From Arthrobacter sp. ok362 (GTDB lineage: Bacteria > Actinomycetota > Actinomycetes > Actinomycetales > Micrococcaceae), in contig NZ_FNGC01000005.1 in assembly GCF_900102785.1 (NCBI RefSeq), positions 186,001 through 250,000 of the forward strand: a stretch of DNA of 64,000 nucleotides, written 5' to 3'. Every line of letters starts with the position of its first letter. Position 1 is the stretch's first letter. A model generated the notes under the pieces. It was not told where the DNA came from and made no database searches. It saw only the letters and a list, made by a program, of their open reading frames with translations. Positions 49,007 through 57,341 of this stretch are shown piece by piece. Both the position numbers and the translations under genes were made by a program.

Positions 49007-50758
49007 ATGAATTATGAAAAACCTCGAACGCCCGCTGAGGCTGAAAAATTGAACCCATTTCGACGCCGGGAACTGCCACCGTGGCGGCCTGCAGTTTCGC
49101 TTGCCAGACGGATCGGCCGACAGGTCGTAGAGGGGGTCTCTTCCAGAACGCCGGGCCACCGGACGATCTGGATTGTGTTGGCAGCAGCTGCTGCGGCTGT
49201 TCTGATCGCGGTGGCGCTGATTCCTGCGGCGGGATCCCGGCCGGGCGCCCAGAGCCAGGCCGAGCAGGCGCATTCGGCTTTCGACCGGCCCGAGGGGGCA
49301 TCCGAGTTCCGGCCGAGCTATCACATCACGCCCCGGACGAACTGGATGAATGATCCGCAGCGCCCGATTCTGCTGGACGGTGTGTGGCACTACTACTACC
49401 TCTACAACGCCGGGTACCCGAAGGAGAACGGCACCGAGTGGTACCACCTGACAAGCACAGACCTGGTGCACTGGAAGGACGAGGGGGTGGCGATCGCCAA
49501 GTACAAGAACGGGCTGGGCGACATCGAGACCGGAAGCGCCGTGGTGGACAAAGACAACTCGGCCGGCTTTGGCCAAGGAGCCGTGATCGCGGTCATGACG
49601 CAGCAGGATCAGGGAATCCAGCGGCAATCCCTGTTCTATTCCACCGACAACGGGTACTCCTTCACCGCGTATGCGCAGAACCCGGTCATGGAAAACCCCG
49701 GCGAACCGAACTGGCGGGATCCCAAGATCATCCGCGATGAAGCCCACGGCCAATGGGTGATGGCCCTGGCCGAAGGCGACAAAATCGGCATGTATACGTC
49801 GCCGGACCTGAAGAAGTGGCGCTACGCTTCGGGCGTCGAACGCCCCGGTCTGGGCGCCCTCGAATGCCCGGACCTCTTCCAGTTGGATCTCGACGGTGAG
49901 CCATCCAAACGGACCTGGGTCCTTGCCGCAAGCGCCAATGGGAGCGACGAGGGATTCACTACGGGCGTTGCCTACTGGACTGGCGAGTGGGACGGAACCC
50001 GGTTCACCCCGTCCGGCGCGCCGCATCAGTGGCTCGACGCCGGCTCCGACTTCTACGCCGCCGTGACGTGGGATGATCCGAGACTCACCGAAAGCCAGCG
50101 GATGTCCTCCCGGCACGCTATCGGGTGGATGAACAACTGGGCGTACGCCCGGCAGCTGCCCACCGAGGACTGGCACGGCGGCACCGACTCCATTGTGCGC
50201 GACATACGACTAGAAACTATCGCGGGAAAGCCGACGCTTGTGTCGAACCCCTCCGCCGCCATGAAGTCCATTGAAGGCCCGGTGGCAACAACTGGGGAAC
50301 GTCGATTGACACGGGATGGCGCAGGACAGTTGCCGCCTCCGGAGGGCGGGGCGTACCGGCTCGATGTGACTCTTGAGCGAACGGCGGACGACGACGGATC
50401 CGAAGCGAGGATCGAGCTCGGAAGCGACGGGGGAACGTTCGCGACGGTCGGATATGACTTTGCCGACGAATCGGCATTCATTGCCCGCGAGGCTGATGCT
50501 GCCGCCACCGGCAAGGCCGAAATCAGTCCGGACTATCGGGCATCGCGACGCGCAGTCAGCCCAGCGCGTGACGGGAAAGTGGAGCTATCGATTTTCGTCG
50601 ACTATTGCTCGGTGGAGGTTTTCATCAACGGCGGGGAAAAGACCATGACGTCACTCGTTTTCCCCACCGCGGGGACGCCGAGCATCAGAGCCGTCACGGC
50701 CGGGGGCACGCTGACGCTAAAGTCCTTCAGCTCCAGGCGGTTGGCCTCCACGCACTGA
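49007..50758 (+). CDS. GH32 fructan hydrolase (levanase-like), membrane-anchored
   Basis: 583 aa from ATG 49007; an upstream ATG lies within the terminator stem and is rejected. The N-terminus is cytoplasmic (1-50), then one hydrophobic helix (about 53-75) acting as uncleaved signal anchor. GH32 five-bladed propeller residues: nucleophile D116 in NWMNDPQRP, RDP 237-239 in NWRDPK, acid/base E286 in ALECPDLF. A C-terminal beta-sandwich follows, with FVDYCSVEVFINGG. It would release fructose from levan or sucrose-like fructans outside the cell. Confidence 0.9.
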   Translation: MNYEKPRTPAEAEKLNPFRRRELPPWRPAVSLARRIGRQVVEGVSSRTPGHRTIWIVLAAAAAAVLIAVALIPAAGSRPGAQSQAEQAHSAFDRPEGASEFRPSYHITPRTNWMNDPQRPILLDGVWHYYYLYNAGYPKENGTEWYHLTSTDLVHWKDEGVAIAKYKNGLGDIETGSAVVDKDNSAGFGQGAVIAVMTQQDQGIQRQSLFYSTDNGYSFTAYAQNPVMENPGEPNWRDPKIIRDEAHGQWVMALAEGDKIGMYTSPDLKKWRYASGVERPGLGALECPDLFQLDLDGEPSKRTWVLAASANGSDEGFTTGVAYWTGEWDGTRFTPSGAPHQWLDAGSDFYAAVTWDDPRLTESQRMSSRHAIGWMNNWAYARQLPTEDWHGGTDSIVRDIRLETIAGKPTLVSNPSAAMKSIEGPVATTGERRLTRDGAGQLPPPEGGAYRLDVTLERTADDDGSEARIELGSDGGTFATVGYDFADESAFIAREADAAATGKAEISPDYRASRRAVSPARDGKVELSIFVDYCSVEVFINGGEKTMTSLVFPTAGTPSIRAVTAGGTLTLKSFSSRRLASTH

Positions 50759-50812
50759 CCAGTGACTTGCGGCCCTGTCCACGGTGCACCGCACGACGGG
50801 GAAAAGAATCTC

Positions 50813-51466
50813 TTAGCGGAGATAGTCCGGGGCCGCTTCCAGACCGAAGTACTTCTCAAGGGTCATCCCGGTGCTTTGGATATCCCCGGCGATGGGCCGT
50901 CCCACATAGCGCAGATGCCATGGCTCGTAGGTGTAGCCGGTAGTGGCCTCGGCCCCGGCCGGATATCGGATGATGAATCCGTACTCCCAGCCGTGCTCAG
51001 CCGCCCACCGCCCCGCCGGGGTATTTGCGAAGCAGGCTTGCAGGGCGCAGATTCCGCTGGCATTGCCAATGTCCATCGCCAGGCCGGTCTGGTGTTCGCT
51101 GTAGCCGGGCCTGGCGGCAAGGGTATCCGCCGTCGCCTGTCCGTACTGGCGCACGTAGCTGTCATAGAGGCTGGCCTGCTCGCTGAACGAACGGTAGCCG
51201 CTGATCGGCATGATGTTCACGCCGCCTGCCTTGGCGGCTTTGGCAAACTGCTTGTAGGCGTCCGCGGCCTGCGTCCGCAACCGTTCCCCCTGGACTCTGA
51301 CCAGTTGCCCCGGCACATACCCGACCGGGTTCAGTTGCCGATGCTTGTTGACCACCACCTGCAGACTGGAGGCAGAATTGAAGTCGTAACCCACTGCGGC
51401 CACTGCCGTCACCGACGGTGCGATCATGCCGAGCGAAAGCACAAGCCCCGCCACAGCACCTGTCAT
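50813..51466 (-). CDS. D-alanyl-D-alanine carboxypeptidase (VanY/M15B), secreted
   Basis: 217 aa from ATG 51466 (AAAGGAATC upstream). A signal peptide TGAVAGLVLSLGMIAPSVTAVAA precedes the peptidase. M15B zinc-site motifs: GYRSFSEQASLYDSYVRQYG, SEHQTGLAMDIG (SxHxxGxAxD), and EPWHLRYVG with the third ligand histidine. It trims the terminal D-Ala of peptidoglycan stem peptides. Alone on its strand; no vancomycin-resistance genes are nearby, so cell-wall maintenance is likely. Confidence 0.92.
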   Translation of the reverse strand: MTGAVAGLVLSLGMIAPSVTAVAAVGYDFNSASSLQVVVNKHRQLNPVGYVPGQLVRVQGERLRTQAADAYKQFAKAAKAGGVNIMPISGYRSFSEQASLYDSYVRQYGQATADTLAARPGYSEHQTGLAMDIGNASGICALQACFANTPAGRWAAEHGWEYGFIIRYPAGAEATTGYTYEPWHLRYVGRPIAGDIQSTGMTLEKYFGLEAAPDYLR

Positions 51467-51617
51467 CCTGCTGATTCCTTTAAGCACGATGGCCCCCAAG
51501 AATTGTCCGGAACAGATTCGGGAACTCTACCGGTCGGCTGGGGCCATAGTCGAGGGGGCGCGTTGGCGGCCGCGACGGCCAGTGGGCAATCCATCAAGTT
51601 CCGCGGAGTGCGGAGTC

Positions 51618-52112
51618 TTAGTTTTGGTGTTCGCGGCTTTGCCTCATGGAGATCACTTCCCACATCTGGTCACCCATCGGGGTACACCTGACAACCTCGG
51701 ATCCCTGGAAGCCAAGCGACTCGTAGAGGCTTCGGGCTGCGGTGTTGTGCGCGATCACGCCCAGAGTCAATTCGGTTACGGTCGTCGTCCCGTAGGCTGT
51801 GGCCTTCAACAGCTCCATCAGCTTCCGCCCCAATCCTTCGCCCCGGCGGCCGGGATCAACGATGACGGAGCCGAGCCGACATGCCCGTGCCTCATCGTCG
51901 AGCAGCAGGGTGCCGTGCCCGACAATCGCTCCGGTGGTTTCATCGATTCCAGTCCAGTACTGGCGGTTCGCATTGGTCAGGTACCTCTCCAGCTGGAACC
52001 GGTTTAGTGGCCACGAGAACGTAGGCCCTGTCCACAGCACCATGGCCTCCTCGTCGGGAATCCAGCTCAGGAAAACGTCCAGATCGGCGACTGACGTGGG
52101 CCTTAGCAACAT
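51618..52112 (-). CDS. GNAT-family N-acetyltransferase
   Basis: 164 aa. MLLRPTSVADLDVFLSWIPDEEAMVLWTGP begins a RimJ/L-like GNAT domain. The acetyl-CoA signature is RLGSVIVDPGRRGEGLGRKLMELL (R-x2-G-x-G), followed by LGVIAHNTAARSLYESLGFQG. The acceptor substrate is unknown. It is followed on the opposite strand by a decayed transport gene. Confidence 0.88.
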   Translation of the reverse strand: MLLRPTSVADLDVFLSWIPDEEAMVLWTGPTFSWPLNRFQLERYLTNANRQYWTGIDETTGAIVGHGTLLLDDEARACRLGSVIVDPGRRGEGLGRKLMELLKATAYGTTTVTELTLGVIAHNTAARSLYESLGFQGSEVVRCTPMGDQMWEVISMRQSREHQN

Positions 52113-52123
52113 TCCTGCATTCT

Positions 52124-52462
52124 ATGAGCTTTGACTTCGTGCAGAAGAACCCGCAGACCGTGCAGAAGGTCATGTCAACGCCTTCGTCGGTGCGCTCCGC
52201 TTCATCAACAGCCACACAGCCGCCGAGATCGCGGCCAAGATGCCCAAGGAATACGCCAACGCCGGTCAGGCCCTGTATGAGAAATCCATCAACGACACCA
52301 AAACCATGTTCAACAAAGACGGCATGATGAACGCCGACGGCGCCAAGAACGTCCTGAGCATCCCTGGATAAATACTTCACTAACGTCAAGGGCAAGGCCT
52401 CGACCATCGACCTGGCAAAGACCTACACCACCGAGTTCGCAAGCAAGGTCCCCGCATCGTAG
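52124..52462 (+). pseudogene. Remnant of an ABC transporter solute-binding protein (NMT1/TauA-like C-terminus)
   Basis: Three successive frames join into one C-terminal domain. They are FDFVQKNPQTVQKV; then VNAFVGALRFINSHTAAEIA...MPKEYANAGQALYEKSIN...NADGAKNVLSI; then KYFTNVKGKASTIDLAKTYT and TEFASKVPAS before TAG 52460. The repertoire (KNPxTVQKxVxAxxxAxxFI, helices with AExIA, final DxxFA) is that of nitrate/taurine/thiamine-precursor-type binding proteins. The N-terminal two thirds and the ABC partners are missing. Two frameshifts make it non-functional. Confidence 0.7.
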
Positions 52463-52623
52463 GCTGAGGCAGCTATATAGGTGACCACGTGCGCCGCTGT
52501 CGCCAACGACGGGGGCGCACGTGTGAGCGGCACGACCGAGACGGCCGGTGCGTTCAAGCCGAGCTGCAGACCGGTGATGGCGGCAGCGCCGATGACCTGC
52601 AGCGGCATAAGTGGCATAGATCC

Positions 52624-53316
52624 TTAGCCCAGCAGGGAGACGGCGTGGGCGATCACGAGCGCCAGGAGAACGAATCCACTGGCGGCTTCGAGTCCCATCA
52701 TCATTTTGGCTCGGGGTGACAGAGGCATGGTGTCGGTGGGACTGAAGGCCATGGAGTTGGAAAGGGAGAAATAGGTGTAGTCGACGAAGGAGGCCACCCA
52801 GCCGCTCTTGACTGAGGACCGCGTCGCAACTTCCGTGACGGCGTCGTGGTCTTCGTCCTGGGGAAACCGGAAGTCAGCGGCCGGGAGGTTGTCCCGGTGG
52901 GTATTCCGCCGTGCGACCGGTCCACCGCGGTCCAGCTCCCAGAAGACCAGGGCGAAAGCGATGACGTTTGTTACCCAGATCTGCAGTGCTGCCAGAAGGA
53001 GTGTGCGCCCGTCGCCGCTGCTGGAGTCGGTCAGCAGAATGATGAGTTGCACCAGGGCGACGCCATTGGCTGCGACGAGGAGGAGTGCCTGGCCCGTGGC
53101 TAATCGTTTGGACCAGCGTGTCTCCTTGTGCAGGCGGCGGGGGTTAAGGATCAGTAGGGGAATCAGCATCACGAGTCCGATTCCCACCACTGTGTAGCGG
53201 ATGGCCGGCAGGAAGGCGCTGGGAAGGGCGGCATAGAGGCCCAGCGCGATGAGCAGCCCGATTACGGCCGGCCAGCGGTGTTCAGCGCTGTCCTTCGGGT
53301 TCGCAATATCAGACAT
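52624..53316 (-). CDS. DUF1345 family membrane protein
   Basis: 230 aa with about five membrane helices: WPAVIGLLIALGLYAALP, YTVVGIGLVMLIPLLIL, LLLVAANGVALVQLIILL, IWVTNVIAFALVFWELDRGGP, and the last FVLLALVIAHAVSLLG. The segment VASFVDYTYFSLSNSMAFSPTDTMPLSPRAKMMMGLEA is the conserved DUF1345 core (pore-loop-like). Function unknown; some relatives look like ion-channel-type proteins. It appears to be a single-gene unit. Confidence 0.88.
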   Translation of the reverse strand: MSDIANPKDSAEHRWPAVIGLLIALGLYAALPSAFLPAIRYTVVGIGLVMLIPLLILNPRRLHKETRWSKRLATGQALLLVAANGVALVQLIILLTDSSSGDGRTLLLAALQIWVTNVIAFALVFWELDRGGPVARRNTHRDNLPAADFRFPQDEDHDAVTEVATRSSVKSGWVASFVDYTYFSLSNSMAFSPTDTMPLSPRAKMMMGLEAASGFVLLALVIAHAVSLLG

Positions 53317-53325
53317 CCATCGAGT

Positions 53326-53508
53326 CTAGGTAAAGCTGCGGTGCATCCGGGCCTGGGCGCGCAGTGAGGCCGTGAGCATGCAGATGGCCGTCCGTCTTCG
53401 GGGAACCTCAAGGACGAAAACCACCACATCACCCGGTCCTTCGTCTGCTGTCGGAACTTCGAAGTGATCGAAATATTCGGCAGCCAGCTCCTCACTTAGT
53501 GTGACGCC
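53326..53508 (-). pseudogene. Orphan ORF fragment, about 61 aa
   Basis: A minus-strand frame without a start codon reads GVTLSEELAAEYFDHFEVPT then ADEGPGDVVVFVLEVPRR and RTAICMLTASLRAQARMHRSFT before TAG. Its balanced acidic/hydrophobic pattern looks coding, but an in-frame TAG lies immediately upstream. It abuts a perfect 14 bp tandem duplication (53514-53541) at the end of the lipoprotein gene. Probably the tail of a decayed gene; the family is unknown. Confidence 0.35.
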
Positions 53509-53513
53509 ATGGA

Positions 53514-53541
53514 GCTAGCACTTGACCGCTAGCACTTGACC
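53514..53541 (+). repeat. Perfect 14 bp tandem duplication
   Basis: GCTAGCACTTGACC occurs twice back to back. The second copy contains the stop codon and last residues of the lipoprotein gene (minus strand). A recent slippage or repair event is likely. Confidence 0.85.
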
Positions 53542-53990
53542 TCAGCCCTGAGGTCGCGGACCGCGGCCTCGACATTGGAGGCCTCGTCCCGGAGGGAATC
53601 AGCTGCCTGAGTCAACGTGGCGTTGTTAGGCACCGCGGCGACTGCGGCATTGAACTTGGCTTCGGCGGCCTTAACGGCCTCCGCCCGTTGTTGGGCGAGG
53701 TTCTCGCTTGCCTTGGCCAGCTCTTCATAGGTCTTGGATACTTCGTCTTGGGCCGCGCGGACCTGCTCGATCGTGGCGTCCGGCTTCAGCGTGGCCTTGA
53801 AATTTGCCAGGGCCGCGGCATGGGCATCGGCAGCAGCGCAGACCTGCGACACGCTCGCGGGCGGGCTCGAGATGGCCGCGGTGGGGCTCGAAGTGGCCGC
53901 CGGCGGGTTGGCGGGGCTGCATCCGGTGAGCAGAGCGACGGCGGCCCCGAGCGCGATGGATCCCACGAGGATTGCGTGCGGTCTCGACAT
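53529..53990 (-). CDS. Lipoprotein with helical coiled-coil domain
   Basis: 153 aa from ATG 53990 behind GGAGAGGAGC. A type II signal peptide ends in the lipobox LLTGC (about residue 24). A Ser/Pro/Ala linker follows, then a long alpha-helical region (VRAAQDEVSKTYEELAKASENLAQQRAEAVKAAEAKFNAAV...NVEAAVRDLRAEVKC) with heptad-like spacing. It is anchored on the outer face of the membrane. Function unknown. The final Cys and stop are duplicated in a 14 bp repeat. Confidence 0.82.
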   Translation of the reverse strand: MSRPHAILVGSIALGAAVALLTGCSPANPPAATSSPTAAISSPPASVSQVCAAADAHAAALANFKATLKPDATIEQVRAAQDEVSKTYEELAKASENLAQQRAEAVKAAEAKFNAAVAAVPNNATLTQAADSLRDEASNVEAAVRDLRAEVKC

Positions 53991-54427
53991 TGGAAGCTCC
54001 TCTCCCAGCTGGGCTGTTGCCTCCGAGCACCGGGGGCCATATTCATCCTCCGCCTGGCCGCGGGCGAGGTCCTCATCCGCCGGGGGTGAAATGGATGGGG
54101 ATGCCCGGCCAGCCGGCACGGGTCAAATGGCTCTAGTGGGGCCGGGCGAACGCGCGTAGAAATGGTTGTGCCACGGCGGACGGGTCCTCCGCGACTGGTG
54201 TTGAAGCCGGGGCGGGCGGTCCAGGGAAGGACGTTGGAACTTCCCTGGGCCGCCGCGGGGCTGACGGGGTTCTGCAATCACCGGAACAGCTCACCGGAAT
54301 GGGCGGGGACCAACGGTAATTCGGCGGGACCTTCGGCTCTGACAGATGGATGGCGCGGCGGTGTCCGCCCGGACGTATGCTGTTTTCATCGGTTCAGCAG
54401 TGCGTGCTTTGATCTCGAGCGTGGAAC
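53991..54427. other. Divergent gap of 437 bp with a long hairpin
   Basis: No convincing gene. The stem GGCGG-T-CCAGGGAA (54215-54228) / TTCCCTGG-G-CCGCC (54241-54254) is 14 bp with one G-T pair and a 12-base loop, 174 bp upstream of the GAF-ANTAR gene. It could be an RNA element of the ANTAR transcript or a terminator of a lost gene. Confidence 0.45.
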
Positions 54428-55246
54428 ATGACCCAAGGAACTGCAAGGGACGGCCGGCAGGATCGTCACGCCTCCTTCTGGGAGCTGCACTTCAACGACC
54501 CGGATGTCGGTGCCTTCCTCAGCGAGGCCATGAGCGAGTTTGTCGACGACATCAGTGGTCCCGGCCGTGGGATCAGCTGGGCGATCACCCTGCTCGGATC
54601 CGCGGAGGCCCTCACCCTGACCGCGGGCAGCGCACCGGCGCGGGCCGCCGATGAGGCGCAGCGCTCCTTCGACGACGGGCCGGCCCGCACGGCGGTTCGC
54701 AGCGGTGAATTTGTGTTCGTGGGCGACACTTCCCTGGAGCGCCGCTGGCCCGGGTATGCCAGCGCAGCCGCAGCCTACGGAGTCCGGTCCCTCGTGTCTG
54801 TTCCGCTGATCCCACAATCGGTATTCCATGCCGCGGTGAACCTGTATGCGCCGTGGCCGCACGTCTTCACCAGCGCAGACATCACTGCAGCGGCACGGCT
54901 GGCCCGCCACCTGTCCCGTGCACTGCGTTTGGTCCAGGAGCTGGCGCTGAGGTCCGGAAGCAGCGCCGATCTCTCCTCGGCGCAACTCTCCCGGGCGCTG
55001 GCTGGCCTGGCGTTGCGGACGCTGGTGCGGGAGTATGGGCTTAGTGAAGAGGGAGCCCTTGACTATCTTCGGAGCGTCGCGGGCGGAGCCACGCGGGAAT
55101 CCGGCGGCGGCACGGTCCATGTCCTCGTGCCCGATTCCGTTCAGGTCCAGAAAGAACCCCAGCCCAGTCCCTATGCCGCGGCACCGCACGGCGGGGACAC
55201 GCCTCCCGTCCGTCGACGGCGGCGCAGGACGGGGACCCCGGCCTAG
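54428..55246 (+). CDS. GAF-ANTAR domain protein (probable RNA-binding antiterminator)
   Basis: 272 aa. A GAF-like sensor domain covers about residues 20-160 (ISWAITLLGSAEALTLTAGS, DDGPARTAVRSGEFVFVGD, YGVRSLVSVPLIPQSVFHAAVNLYA). The ANTAR three-helix unit follows at about 175-225 (LSRALAGLALRTLVREYGLSEEGALDYLRSVA). ANTAR proteins bind paired hexaloop stem-loops in nascent RNA and prevent termination. The tail is basic and low complexity. No kinase partner is adjacent. Confidence 0.8.
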   Translation: MTQGTARDGRQDRHASFWELHFNDPDVGAFLSEAMSEFVDDISGPGRGISWAITLLGSAEALTLTAGSAPARAADEAQRSFDDGPARTAVRSGEFVFVGDTSLERRWPGYASAAAAYGVRSLVSVPLIPQSVFHAAVNLYAPWPHVFTSADITAAARLARHLSRALRLVQELALRSGSSADLSSAQLSRALAGLALRTLVREYGLSEEGALDYLRSVAGGATRESGGGTVHVLVPDSVQVQKEPQPSPYAAAPHGGDTPPVRRRRRRTGTPA

Positions 55247-55303
55247 GCGGACACCGGCACTCGGCCTGCCGCCCCGCCCAGCCGCGCTCCGCCCGGGCAG
55301 CGG

Positions 55304-55897
55304 TTAGGCAGCGCTGGCGTCTTCTTTCCCGTGGGCGTGGTCCGGGCGGAGGATCTTCAGCGCGCGGGCCCAGGCGATTACTTGGTCAAGCAGCGTCTGC
55401 AGAGTCGTCTCCGCGGCCGCCGTCGGGATGAAGGTGCGGTAATTGACGAACTCCGTGGCCAATGGCAGCGCAACCTGGGCCCGGACGTCTGCCATCTGCA
55501 GTTCTGCCGCCACACCCCTCAGGTGTTCGACGGCGCGGATGCCGCCGCTGCTTCCGTAGCTGACGAACCCGGCCGCCTTGTTGTTCCACTCCTTGTACAG
55601 GTAGTCCAGCGCGTTTTTAAGCGCCCCGGGGATCGAGTGGTTGTACTCGCCGGTGACGAAGATGTAGCCGTCGAATCCGTCAACAGCCTCGGACCAGGCC
55701 TTGGTGTAGGGCTGGCTGTACCGGCCGAGGGAGGGCGGCAGCGGCTCGTCGAGAAGGGGGAGCCGGAAGTCGGCGACGTCGAGGACGTCAAAGGTGGCAT
55801 CGCCGCGTTCTGATGCCCGGGAACTTACCCAGTCGGCGACGGCCTTTCCGAGGCGTCCGGGCCGAGTGCTCCCGAGCACGATAGCGATGCGGATCAT
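55304..55897 (-). CDS. NADPH-dependent FMN reductase family protein
   Basis: 197 aa from ATG 55897 behind AAAGGAGCCCGCC. Flavodoxin-like fold: IRIAIVLGSTRPGRLGKAVADWV, YIFVTGEYNHSIPGALKNALDYLYKEW, and FVSYGSSGGIRAVEHLRGV. A different branch from the protein at 4776-5384. Reduces FMN or quinones with NAD(P)H. It is monocistronic and convergent with the GAF-ANTAR gene. Confidence 0.9.
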   Translation of the reverse strand: MIRIAIVLGSTRPGRLGKAVADWVSSRASERGDATFDVLDVADFRLPLLDEPLPPSLGRYSQPYTKAWSEAVDGFDGYIFVTGEYNHSIPGALKNALDYLYKEWNNKAAGFVSYGSSGGIRAVEHLRGVAAELQMADVRAQVALPLATEFVNYRTFIPTAAAETTLQTLLDQVIAWARALKILRPDHAHGKEDASAA

Positions 55898-55997
55898 GGC
55901 GGGCTCCTTTCCGGAAATTTTTTTGCCCACTATTAGAACAACAAACCGGACTGCTCGAAACTTCCGCAACCGCCACCGGTGCCACCGGATCCGGGGG

Positions 55998-57266
55998 CTA
56001 AAGCGCGACGCGCCGGCGTTCGGGCAGGATCCGTCCGCCGCGCAGGACGGTCACGAGTTCGAAGCCCGGGTCAACGGCGATGACGTCGGCGCGCATTCCG
56101 GCCCGGAGGCCGCCGATCTCGGTTTCCAGGCCCAGGACACGGGCCGGGACCAGGGTCGCCGCCATGACGGCATGGGCAGGGCTCACGCCCGCCGCGATGG
56201 TGGTGCGGACAACCTCCAGCAGGGTCGCCGTGCCCCCGGCAAGGGCGCCGTTACTGCTCAGGGTGGCCACGCCGTCGTGCACCACAACATCCGAACTGCC
56301 GAGTTCGTAGTCGCCGTCGGGCAGCCCGGTTGCCGCCATGGAGTCCGTCACCAGCGCGATGCCCTCGGCTCCGACCAGGTCAAACACCATCCGGACCGTC
56401 TCCGGGTCGAGGTGGACGCCGTCGCCGACGAGTTCGACAACAACCGTGCCGGCCGCCGCCAGACGCAGGCACGCGGCGACTGGTCCGGGACTGCGGTGGT
56501 GCAGGGGAGGCATGCCGTTGAACAGATGGGTTACCGTGGGCCGGGCCTGCGGCCCGAAGGCCCCGCCGGGCGCGGCCCTGCCGATGAGGTCCGCGGCGTC
56601 CGCCAGCGAGGCGGCCGCCAGGTGGGCATCGGCATCGGTGTGGCCCAGCGAGGGGGTGACGCCGTGGTCCGTGAGCATCCGGAGCAGTTCACTGGCGCCG
56701 GGCAGTTCGGGGGCGTAGGTCATGGTCCGCAGGGCCCCGCCGGCGGCCGCCAGCAGGTGCCGGAGCAGTTCAGGATCGGGGTCCCGGAGCCAGCGGGGAT
56801 TCTGCGCGCCGCAGCGGGCGGAGGAGAGGAAGGGCCCTTCGGAATGGACGCCTGCGATCAGTCCCTCGGCCGCCAGGATCTTGAGTACGCCGAGCGACCG
56901 CACCAACTCGTCGCCCGGGGCCGTGACCAGGCTGGCCAGCAGGGTGGTGGTCCCGTTGCAGTGCAGGAAGTCCACCGCCTCCCGGCAGGCCCGGTCATCC
57001 CCGGTTGGGAATCCGCCGCCCGCGGCGCCATGGCAGTGGAGGTCAACAAGCCCGGGAAGCAGTGAACTGCCGTGCGGAAGCGGGATCTCCTCCGCCCCCG
57101 GGAACTGCCCGGCGTCAAAGCCGCCGCTGGGTCCCGCGTAGGCGATCCGGCCGTCTTTCACCGCCACCACGGAGTTCGGGGTGACGGCACCGTCGCTTAG
57201 GAGGGCGCCCCGCAGGAGGTAGGCGGGGCCGGCAGCGGCCTCGCGGTCCTCGAGGGTAAGGATCAT
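55998..57266 (-). CDS. nagA: N-acetylglucosamine-6-phosphate deacetylase
   Basis: 422 aa amidohydrolase. The metal and catalytic motifs are in order: LLPGLVDLHCHGAAGGGFPTGD, the Glu ligand in AGVHSEGPFLSSARCGAQ, THLFNGMPPLHHRSPG with metal histidine, VELVGDGVHLDPETVRMVFD, and catalytic Asp in ALVTDSMAATGLPDG. It removes acetate from GlcNAc-6-P in chitin or cell-wall sugar recycling. nagB is not adjacent. An inverted repeat (57308-57326) lies 42 bp upstream. Confidence 0.92.
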   Translation of the reverse strand: MILTLEDREAAAGPAYLLRGALLSDGAVTPNSVVAVKDGRIAYAGPSGGFDAGQFPGAEEIPLPHGSSLLPGLVDLHCHGAAGGGFPTGDDRACREAVDFLHCNGTTTLLASLVTAPGDELVRSLGVLKILAAEGLIAGVHSEGPFLSSARCGAQNPRWLRDPDPELLRHLLAAAGGALRTMTYAPELPGASELLRMLTDHGVTPSLGHTDADAHLAAASLADAADLIGRAAPGGAFGPQARPTVTHLFNGMPPLHHRSPGPVAACLRLAAAGTVVVELVGDGVHLDPETVRMVFDLVGAEGIALVTDSMAATGLPDGDYELGSSDVVVHDGVATLSSNGALAGGTATLLEVVRTTIAAGVSPAHAVMAATLVPARVLGLETEIGGLRAGMRADVIAVDPGFELVTVLRGGRILPERRRVAL

Positions 57267-57307
57267 GGTGCCTGGTTTCTGTGTGGCCGGGCGTTAGGGA
57301 CAGGTAC

Positions 57308-57326
57308 AGCTAGTTGAAGACTAGCT
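57308..57326. promoter_or_regulatory. Inverted repeat upstream of nagA
   Basis: AGCTAGT-TGAAG-ACTAGCT, perfect 7 bp arms, between the purU stop and the nagA start. It may be an operator for nagA or a weak terminator of the sox-purU operon. Confidence 0.45.
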
Positions 57327-57341
57327 TGGCGGGTGCCGTAC

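Noticed and set aside
52463..52623. Short frames on both strands after the binding-protein remnant
   Set aside because: Both about 50 codons, with no ribosome-binding site or family resemblance; probably filler next to the pseudogene.
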